DNA from: Ochotona curzoniae
Taxonomy: Eukaryota > Chordata > Mammalia > Lagomorpha > Ochotonidae
Assembly (NCBI RefSeq): GCF_017591425.1
Contig: NW_024465885.1
Span: 39,812,501 to 39,876,500, forward strand
Length of the DNA stretch: 64,000 nucleotides
Reading direction: 5' to 3'
Part shown: positions 55,696-64,000 of the stretch, piece by piece
Position numbering within the stretch: the first letter of the stretch is position 1
How the letters are laid out: each line of letters begins with the position of its first letter
The notes under the pieces: model-generated
Seen by the model: only the letters and a program-made list of their open reading frames with translations
What the model was told of the DNA's origin: nothing
The model's database searches: none
Translations under genes and position numbers: made by a program

Positions 55696-57064
55696 ATCTT
55701 TTAATTCCATTTTCCACCAAGCTTTTGAGGCTTCCTTGTACTTTCTACTTATACGTCTTTCCTCTATCACTGATCTGTTGCATATCTATCACTTACTGTC
55801 TTCTATCATATGCTTATCTTTTTTCCCCTCCTTTTATCTTTCATCTTTCTCTGTCTTGGAACCTCTGTAATGAGTTACATTGGAAGAAAGATTCTTACAG
55901 TAACTTTCCCACAGAGTTCTTTTCCTTTATGATATCTATGTATATTTTTGTTTTGTGCTTTAAGGTGTTGATTCCATCAAATATTTTATGCCATTATTTG
56001 TATTTCAACACGGCTTCTCTTTCTTCCTATTCGTCTCCCACAATGTCACTTTGAAACTTTGTAACTTTCAGTTGCAGACTGTTTCGAAACTGAATTTGAA
56101 CTTTGTTCCCTGTTTTCCTTCAGGCATTCTCTAGATTTTAATTTCTCTAAGCATGTGCCAAATCTGAACAACCTAATTATTTTCGTTTTCTGACTGTTGA
56201 ATCTCTTTATACGGTGTGTGTGATTTTTCATTGGCCATTGTTTGTTGATCTTCACCTGGTGGCAACTAAGTCTTGGGGGAAGGCAGAAATGGTTGGTAAC
56301 AATTCCTTGCTGGGGCACTTGAAGGAAAGTACTGTGCTTTTGCTTTGCTTTGTTCTCAGCCTGAAGGGCATGAATGGTTTAGTTCATCTAAAGGAGACCA
56401 TGTCTCCAGGAGTCCATAGATACTTACAGGTCAAGGTGAAATCCACCGTGCTTTTCTCTGGGTTCTTGCTCAGCTCACTAGTATGACAGTTTTTGATTCA
56501 TTTTCCTCCTCTGTGATTCCTGAAGAGCCTAAGACCTTTCAGTTGCTTACTGCAGGATATCTGTGTGATCAGAGGAAATAAGAGTTGGCATTGGCAGTGG
56601 AAAAAAAGGGAGTGTTGATTGTAGACTCTAAAGAAGACTTCCCAAGTTTCAGAGTGTTGATGAAGCGCAGTTCAAGGAAGACAAAGGTGACATTTATAAT
56701 ATGCACATAATACACACACACATATGGGGTCTGGTTTTGGTGTATATTCAATGTGGCAGAAGTTACCTTGGAGTGGGAAAAGCTTTTTAAATGATTGTCA
56801 GATTACACACAACTACAAATACATGTTTAAGAATTTCCTGGAGTAGTAAGTAATGCTAATGTGGACCTTAAGCTCTGAGGTTGCAGATGGCTGAGGCTTT
56901 CCTAAGTCAGGGTGAGATGAAATCTCTCCATGCTTCCCTGCTGCCAACTATGCATCCAAAATGACATTTTCTTATTTGCTCTTTTAGGCTTGGTGTTTAT
57001 GACAAAAGCAGTGATGCCAAAGACTCCCTAGCTAACAGGGAAGTACAAATAAAAACCACACAGA
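55696..57064. other. Unannotated stretch
   Basis: AT-rich, with no gene or clear repeat recognised. Confidence 0.5.
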
Positions 57065-57402
57065 GTGGCCCGGCGTGGTGGCCTAGTGACTAAAGTACTT
57101 GCCTTGAATACGTGCCGGGATCCCATATGGGCACCGTTTCTAATCCTGGCAGCTCCACTTCCCATCCAGCTCCCTGCCTGTGGCCTGGGAAAGCAGTTGA
57201 GGACGGACCAAAGCCTTGGGACCCTGTACTGGTGTGGGAGACCTGAAGGAGGTTTCTGGCTCCTGGCTTCGGATTGGCATAGCATCGACCATAGTGGTCA
57301 TTTGGGGAGTGAATCATCGGATGGAAGATTTTCCTCTCTGTCTCTCCTTCTCTCTGTGTATCTGACTTTGCAATAAAAAATAACTAAATCTTTTTAAAAA
57401 AT
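57065..57402 (+). mobile_element. C-SINE
   Basis: Plus-strand copy, head 'tggcccggcgtggtggccta', tail 'ataaaaaataactaaatctt'. Confidence 0.92.
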
Positions 57403-58949
57403 GATGTCTTTTCGAAAACTAATAAAGAGAAAAGAGGGACAGAGTGGAATTGAAGGAGAATAGGATTGTTAGGAAAATACGGTGTTTTTCCTTGAACTGT
57501 ATCTACAGAATGCATAATATCGCTTTATATTAAGAAAATTTTTAAAAGTACACAGAAACTGTGTATTAAGAAAACATTTTTAAAAATGCGAACTAGTTAC
57601 TACATGAAAACCTAAATGGTATCAGATAATAATGATAAGAGGCCTCTGAGAGCTTAGGTGATGCAGACAGGCCTGGACTAAGGGGGGATGGACACATTTG
57701 ACCCAGTTGAGCTGGTAGATTTTAGTCTCAGTGAATCACCCAATATTGCATTCGATGGAAGGAGAGTATATAAAGGGTTGGGCAGGAAACTTAGAGAGCC
57801 CTTGGAGGCCAGATATTTCCCTCCCTAGGGGACTTGACCTTGGACCCACAGTGCTCAGGAAATCTTAACTCTTTTCTTGAGTATTTGATCTCAGCTGATG
57901 CAAGCTTTTTTATTTGGGTTTGCCTATTGGAAAACATAGCAGTTGGGCTGTTCTCACATCTATAAAAGGCAGTGCAGAGGGCCCTCTTTGATGTGTTCCG
58001 CCTCTGCTGTGACCTCCCTATTCCTGGCTAACTTATTCTTCCCCTTGTAGGGTTCTGGACGCTACTCCTAAAAGGTCTTATTTGGGGATCAGTATCTGAA
58101 ATGACCCCAAAGATATCCTGCTTAGTGTGTCATTTAAATAGCTAAGCCCCTGCCACAACCATTTAAAACCCTCTCACCTTTCATTTAGCTAAGCAGTTCT
58201 TTTTTCAAATTTGGCTTGTTTGTGAACCCAACCTCACTTTTCTTTATCCACTGCAATGCTGCATCTATAAAAAGCATTGATGGAAGGAGGAAAGAGTGAA
58301 ATCAACATTCTTTTTAGCAAGGGGTCTTGGCTGGAAACACAGAACTCTTAGAACTTGGCAGTAGGGAGGGACACGTGGTCGTTGCCATGTGCTTGGTGTG
58401 AAACCAGGCCCTATCACTGACTACCTTTTGGACTTTGCGATAGTTGCTTGACTTCTTTTGGCTTTAATCTTCCCTCCTGCAGAATGGGTACTATATAATA
58501 TTTCTTGCCTTATTGACAGAACTGGCTACATAGTTAGTATGCTGCTTTAAACTTCGAAAAGGTGGCAGAAGAACATGAAGCGATTGTGGGACCCTTCTGA
58601 ACAAGGGATCCTGGAAGTTGGCATTGCTCACAGGCTTGTTGTACACATTAAGGAAATGTACTTGAAGCCCTAAAGTAGTATCTGGCATGCACAAGATCTG
58701 TGCAGATGTTAGGTACATCTAAAACAATGACAGCTCACCAGAGACACTAGTTCTGGTTTAGGTTAGCGCAATATGTTGGTCGCAAAGCAAACCTTAAACT
58801 CCGTCCTACAGGTCTCTGTTCAACCATTTATGTCTATTCTTCTGCTTTGTTCCCAGAGTTGATTCTATTAGCCAATATTTTTAAATATTTTCTAAATTGC
58901 ATAAGTAATAGCATATGTAGTAGTATGTAGTTTCAGTTTTTTTTCCTTA
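57403..58949. other. Unannotated stretch
   Basis: About 1.5 kb without recognisable repeats. 57760-57990 has two 'tataaa' motifs (57768, 57961), but nothing else suggests a promoter. Confidence 0.45.
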
Positions 58950-59240
58950 AGCAAGTTAGTTTATTTGTTGGAAAGGCAGAATAGCCAAGAGAGAGGGAGA
59001 GACAGAAAGAGACCTATCTTTCGTCTGCTGAGCCACTCTGCAAATGACCAGAATAAGCAAGGCTGGGTTTATCTGGATCTGTTACATGGGTGGCAGGGGC
59101 CCAAGCACTTGCCACCTTCTACTGCTTTCCCAGGTCATAAACAGGAAGCCAGATAGGCAACAGAACAGTTGGGTACAAACCCGTTCCCATATGAGATGCT
59201 GGCATTGAAGGTGGTGGGTGACTTGGCCGGCTATGCCAAC
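58950..59240 (-). mobile_element. Old C-SINE-related element
   Basis: 'ttatttgttggaaaggcaga', 'ggtggcaggggcccaagcac' and 'ctgctttcccaggtcataaa'. Confidence 0.65.
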
Positions 59241-59269
59241 ATATCAGTTCCAGTTTCAGGTTTTTATTT

Positions 59270-59402
59270 TTACTTCAAAACACTTTAGAATTAGTATCTA
59301 TTTATTTGAGAAGCATATAGACATGCGTAGGCAGAGCTGGGTTCCCATCCTCTGGTTCACTGTCCATGTGCCAGCAATGGTTGGGGCTGCACACCTTCTC
59401 AC
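59270..59402 (-). mobile_element. Old SINE fragment
   Basis: 'tttatttgagaagcatatag', 'gttcccatcctctggttcac' and 'gccagcaatggttggggctg'. Confidence 0.45.
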
Positions 59403-59680
59403 CTAAATGTTCAATATTCAATTAAATGACTTCAGGACCTTAGCATCAAAATATGAGGAAAATTTGTAAGTATTTAAATAGATGAATATAAAAGAGTTAT
59501 GAATGATTGGGTGGCCTAAAACAAATCAATTCTTACTGCTCCTGTAGATACATCTGGGAAGATCTCATTTAAACGACTGTTTTTCTTGTTCTTGATGTGT
59601 CTTTAAGGAAACTCATACAAAGCTGTTTGGTTAATGGCAGACATATTTTTCTTCAAATATTCCTTTAAAAAATCCAGTGT

Positions 59681-59999
59681 GGGGCCTGCTGTGGTAGCCT
59701 AGTCGCTAAAGCCCTCGCCTTGCATCCCATATGGGTGCATGTTCTTATCCAGGCTGCTTCATTTTCCATTTATATTCCTGCTTGTGGCCAGGGAAAGCAT
59801 TGGAAAATGACCCAAAATCTTGGGACCGTGCACCTGCGTGGGAGACCTTGCAGAGATTCCAGATCCTGGCTTCAGATCGGCTCAGGTCTGGCCGTTGCAG
59901 CCACCTGGGGAGTGAACCAGTGGACAGAAGATCTTCCTCTCTGCCCTGCTCTCTGTAAATCTGACTTTCCAATAAAAAGAAATAAATCTTAAAAAAAAA
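59681..59999 (+). mobile_element. C-SINE
   Basis: Plus-strand copy from 'ggggcctgctgtggtagcct' to an A-rich tail. Possible short duplication 'aaatccagtg' and 'aaagccagtg'. Confidence 0.9.
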
Positions 60000-61630
60000 G
60001 AAAAGCCAGTGCAAGTACAAACTACTACACTGCCTTCACTCTGATTCACATTTTGATTACTCTCCACTGACTTTTTCTTAGTAAAAAGAGAATGTGATTT
60101 TTGCTCATTGTGAATTTCAGCATCTAAATCTGGAAAGAGAATTGTAAAAGCATGCTAATTAGACTCTCTGCTGAGAGTTCTTTGAAATATTTGCATATAT
60201 AAATAACTTCACCATTTGCAGGGTGAATTAGCTATTGTTAGTCCAGATGGATTCTAAAAGTAAGATACTGTTTTGCAGGCTGGGGAGTGATTTCCTGATA
60301 TAGAAGTACCTTCCATTTTCATAGAACTCAGCCCACAAAGGCTTCCCAGTACTGACGCATCTAATTTGAATTGCTTGGGTTAATTTAACAAATTGTTAAA
60401 TATCAGTATTAATGTTACTTTGGCTGTGCTTGCCCTGTGTAGATTTTTTTTTTATCGCTTAATAATCCATGTTCTGATCTCAAACACAAATGTATCTGCA
60501 CAGCCTGACTATTGATGTTTCTTCTGTCCCATACAGTCAAGTAAAGAGAAATATAAGCGATAAGATTTGAAATGATGAAATTGCTCAAACAGCTCATCTT
60601 CTGTCCTTCAGTGGGATTTTTCCATTGCAGAAAAATGTCAGTTTCTATTTGTAGACTCTTCTAGGAAATCTTCCTTCCCATTTAGCTGAAGCAGTGAGGG
60701 GGGAAGCTTTTCCTTCTCTGAAGGACTTCATACTGCTATTTCTGGATCTTATTTGAGAGTTGAGGCTGCTATTCATTGGTGGCTAATACTGTAGTTCTTA
60801 AAATGTATTTTTAAGACGAGGTTGAAAATATCTAAAACACCATTTTGGTTCGAATGCTATCACAGCTCAAGCACACGTACGACTGTCAGCAAAATGCTGT
60901 TTGCGTCAGCCAACTCCTATGAATTGAGAGTAGCCAAGCTAAAAAAAGGGAAATTGACAGGTGTCTTATTAGGCCTTAGCTATTAGTCATTTTTGTATCT
61001 GCACAAGTAATTGACACTCCACTTCTAAAAAAGATCGCGCATTTGCGTGCTTTCAGGAAGAAATCCTGATGCGTGATTCTCATCCACTATTTTAGGATGT
61101 GATGGCTTAATTTGAAAAATGTTTTGATGAACAAAACAAGATCCCTTCCTTGTCACTTTTTTTGATGTTCTCAGCTTTCACAGTGTGATCAGACACTGAA
61201 TGGATTTTGCTCCTGTACCAAATATCTGATGACTAAGTGGGTTTGGCAGTGAAGTGGAAGGTTACCGGCTTCAACAGGAAAAAAGAGGATTATCTTCATT
61301 CTGTTCTTTTCCTGATGATTGTTGTAAAATTTATTTTTGGTTGATTATAAAACAGTTGTTTCTTTACTGCATCAAGACCAGAGAAGTTCAATGGATAATT
61401 TATTTTTTCCTATTTTGGGGTTGACTCTACCTTCTAAAATTAAACAATTCCAATTGGTAAGAAATTTTAGAGAGTATGAATTTGGCATGTTTCCCTTTCA
61501 AATGTGGAAACTGAGTCCCTCAGATATTGTTACATCTTAAACTGGCCACATCAGAAGCACAAAACCAAGAGAAAGATCAGTTAAGAGTTGGATACCATTT
61601 GTGAAACTTAGAATCTTTTTCTTTTTTTTT
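60000..61630. other. Unannotated repeat-poor stretch
   Basis: 1.6 kb without a recognised repeat. It could hold unique or conserved non-coding sequence, but I see no splice-flanked open exon of MAP3K7CL. Confidence 0.5.
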
Positions 61631-61631
61631 T

Positions 61632-61931
61632 TTAAGATTTATTTTTATTGGAAAGTCAGATATACAGAGAGGAGGAAAGACAGAGAGGAAGATCTTTCAT
61701 CCATCATCCATTGATTCACTCCCAAGCAGCTGCAGTGGTGGAGCTGAGCCAATCTGAAGCTGGGAGCCCAGAGCCTCTTCTAGGTCTCCCATGCAGGTGC
61801 AGGGTCCTAAGGCTTTGGGCTCACAGAGAGCTGGATGGGAAGCAGTGATGCCGGGACTAGAACCGGTGCCCCGATGGGATCCCAGTGCACGCGAGGTGAA
61901 TAGCTTAGCCACTAGGCTACCAGGCTGGGCC
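61632..61931 (-). mobile_element. C-SINE with an internal deletion
   Basis: Minus-strand copy in which 'tttgggctcacagagagctg' shows loss of the 'gtcctcgactgctttcccag' block. Confidence 0.88.
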
Positions 61932-62224
61932 TAGAGTCCTCTCTCTAACATCTGTGTGTTAACTGTTTTCCAGTGAAAGACAAACTACTGAAATGTTTCT
62001 GCGTAATGCTCCTCCTGTGTGTCACTGACTTCTGATCTTATCTCTAAAAACACTGAATGTATTCAAAGCGATAATCAAATGGAAAATGTTGGTGACTTCA
62101 AAAGAAAATATCACTGCCATCAACCACAAAATGGTCCTTTATCAGCTGCTTGGATTTGTGACTAAAAAAACAGAGCATCTTGTTACCCTACAATCCAACT
62201 TTTCTTTTTCATTTTACTTCTTTT

Positions 62225-62862
62225 TATTATTATAATTTTATGATACAGTTCCATTGGCCTTGGCATTTCCCTTATCTCCTCCCCAATTCTCAACCCCCAC
62301 CACCGAGTTCCTCTATATCATTACTAAAATATAGTTCTTCATATACAGTCATATGTCCATTATTGTGGGCATGGACAATGGCAGAGAGTCTAGCATCCTA
62401 TTGTCAAGATAGAGTTAACAGTTTCATTGGGAGTCCATCTTTAGTCTAGCATTAGAGATGCATACTGCATTGTATCCTCACATCTGGATATGACAGTCTC
62501 CATTACACAGTTACTATACATCCTCTGAAATGAAAAGCTGTAATTCAAAATCAAAAACAGGAAGATAAGCAGAAATTTACAATGTCATGAAGTTAAATGA
62601 CCTGTTACTAGATATGACAGTCTCCATTACATAGCTACTATACATCCCCTTAAATGAAAAGCCACGAAACAACATCAACAACAGGAAGAAAAAGGAAATT
62701 AATAACATCATGAAGTTAAATAACATGCTACTGGATGACTAATGCATTACTGAAGAAATGAAAATCAAGAACCTTCTTGAAGAAAATGATTCTACTGCAC
62801 GATCTATGAATCACTGAGGAATTTAGTGTGAAGAAAGTGTTTTGAAGAGATGAACCTAAAAA
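62225..62862 (-). mobile_element. L1 3' UTR, older subfamily
   Basis: Same 3' UTR type as 47221-47810. It contains an internal partial duplication: the 'gatatgacagtctccattac' to 'aaatgaaaagc' segment occurs at 62488-62538 and 62614-62661. It meets the ORF1/ORF2 piece of the same orientation at an oligo(A) tract (62859-62870). Confidence 0.7.
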
Positions 62863-62874
62863 AAAAAAATCAAA

Positions 62875-63060
62875 ATCTGTGAGATATAGTTTCCTCTGAT
62901 CTTTGTTGAAATGTGTCTCCTCCAGACAATAAACAGATGGGTTTTGTTTTTTAATCCAGTCTAGTAATCTATGATGTTTGGTTGAACTTAAACCATTTAC
63001 ATTCTGAGTTTAATATGTATGGGTGGTAATTTGGTTCTGCCATTTTAGGAATGGGTTGTT
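62875..63060 (-). pseudogene. L1 ORF2 N-terminal relic (endonuclease start)
   Basis: The minus strand encodes a 'NVNGL'-like start, then 'LLDWIKKQNPSVYCLEETHF' equivalent to the L1 endonuclease segment that carries the catalytic Glu of 'QETH'. It stops after about 60 codons, at the join with the 3' UTR. Confidence 0.75.
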
Positions 63061-63119
63061 CATTGGTTTAGTCTTCTATTGTCATTTTAGAGGGATGTTC
63101 TGCCTGTTTGCCTTTGGTT

Positions 63120-64000
63120 TTGGCAGGTGCTATTCCTCTTTGTCAAGAAAACATCTTGAAGTATCATTTGTAGGGCAGGTTTGGAAGAGGCAAAATTTTT
63201 TAACTTTTCTTTTACTGTGGAAGAATTTTATTTCAAATTCAAAGATGAAAGAAAGCTTTGCTGGATACATTATCCTAGGCCGACATTTTTTTTCTTTTAG
63301 AATCTGGAATATGTCACTCCATTCTCTTCTTGCCTGTAGAGTTTCCTGTGAGAGAGCTCCTGTGAGTTTAATTGGCATTCCATTATATGTCATTTGATTT
63401 TTTTCACGTGCACATTTAAGGATTTTTTCCTTATGTTCAGTTGAAGAGAGCTTGATGATAATGTGTCTTGGTGAAGATCGTTTTTGGCTAATGAGAGTTC
63501 TGTGCCCCTTCTGGATCTTGTTTCCTAATTCTTTCTCCAGATTAGGGAAATTTTCCTTGATTATTTCATTAAATACATTTGCAAACTCAGCTTCTCTTTC
63601 TGCACCTTCTGGGACTCCCATAACTCTTATATTTGGCCTCTTAATAGTGTCTTTCAATTCTTGAATACTTCTTTTGGCCTGATCCAGCTCTGCTTCCAGC
63701 TTTTTATTTGCTCCCCCCTGATGACAGGAAATATCTTCCAGTTCTGAGATTCTTTCTTCTGCTTGCTTCATTCTGCTTTGGAGGCTCGCCACTGTACTTT
63801 TAATTTGCTCCACTGTGTTCTTAATTTCTGATATACCAGCTTTGATTTGCTTTATTGCTTCCTTAAATTCTTTGAGTTCTTGCATGTGCTTCTCATTTTT
63901 TATCAGAATCTTTAAAATGAGTCTTATGGATTCTGTGTCTCCCATTTTCTCGATGTTTTCTTTAGTTAACTCTGAGGTTGGCAAAAGGTTTTACTCCTTT
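63120..64000 (-). pseudogene. L1 ORF1 (ORF1p), nearly intact, start beyond window
   Basis: An open frame of 284 residues from 63984 to 63130 continues upstream past the window edge. It shows a long coiled coil (about residues 30-115) with 'RISELEDISCHQG', then 'RPNIRVMGVPEGAERE', the RRM, and a C-terminal domain with 'ETLQARREWSDIFQILKEK' and 'YPAKLSF'. A frameshift near 63190 replaces the last 20 or so residues with an aberrant tail. ORF1p is the trimeric nucleic-acid chaperone of L1. The good preservation suggests a fairly young element, but with ORF2 missing it cannot move by itself. Confidence 0.92.

Noticed and set aside
57760..57990. Two 'tataaa' motifs as a promoter for an unannotated gene
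   Set aside because: No initiator, CpG enrichment or downstream exon signal accompanies them, and such motifs are common in AT-rich DNA.
63130..63984. A 284-residue open frame as a possible host coiled-coil gene
   Set aside because: The coiled coil, RPNIRVMGVPEGAERE and YPAKLSF motifs identify L1 ORF1p, and ORF2 start sequence follows it.

Overview
This window is mammalian genomic DNA, almost certainly from a lagomorph, and in my judgement a pika (Ochotona) more likely than a rabbit. The main evidence is more than twenty copies of the tRNA-derived lagomorph C-SINE family. Their body carries the 'gtggcctagtggctaaagtc' head rather than the head I remember for most rabbit C repeats. L1, an Hsmar2-like mariner, MaLR LTRs and a hAT fragment complete a normal eutherian repeat profile. 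There are no bacterial-type operons, CRISPR arrays or intact viral genes.

Two host genes are recognisable by exons too short or too spliced to appear as long reading frames. At the left end, the minus strand carries exon 1 of CCT8 (chaperonin TRiC/CCT subunit theta). Its 20 codons at 1880-1821 are followed by a perfect splice donor, and the exon sits inside a CpG island (about 1500-2310) with GC boxes, a CCAAT box and a palindromic NRF1 site. At 29071-29215 on the plus strand lies an internal exon of MAP3K7CL (C21orf7/TAK1L). This reproduces the order and orientation I know from human 21q21.3 (CCT8 minus strand, then MAP3K7CL plus strand). The window is therefore the CCT8 promoter, the CCT8-MAP3K7CL interval and the long introns of MAP3K7CL. 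I did not find the later MAP3K7CL exons; they probably lie beyond the right edge.

The rest is intergenic or intronic. 1-1820 is CCT8 intron 1. 3.7-7.2 kb holds old SINE and MaLR relics. 8.07-11.35 kb, 21.43-24.68 kb, 26.13-27.24 kb and 55.39-55.69 kb carry a GC-rich composite repeat with degenerate units of roughly 60-75 bp that I cannot assign to a named family. Two copies form a near-identical 660-bp inverted repeat around a 1.55-kb spacer that contains a perfect CTCF core motif. A probable solo class II LTR sits inside one copy. 16.2-18.4 kb and 62.2-64.0 kb hold L1 pieces that keep ORF1 but lack most of ORF2. 33.5-34.7 kb holds an L1 3' end next to an RPS14 processed pseudogene. 43.0-45.3 kb is an L1 3' fragment with the ORF2 C-terminus. 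52.1-53.4 kb is a full-length but dead Hsmar2-like mariner.

Repeat boundaries are by eye, accurate to about 5-20 bases unless target-site duplications are stated. Family names are from memory of consensus features, without a database search.
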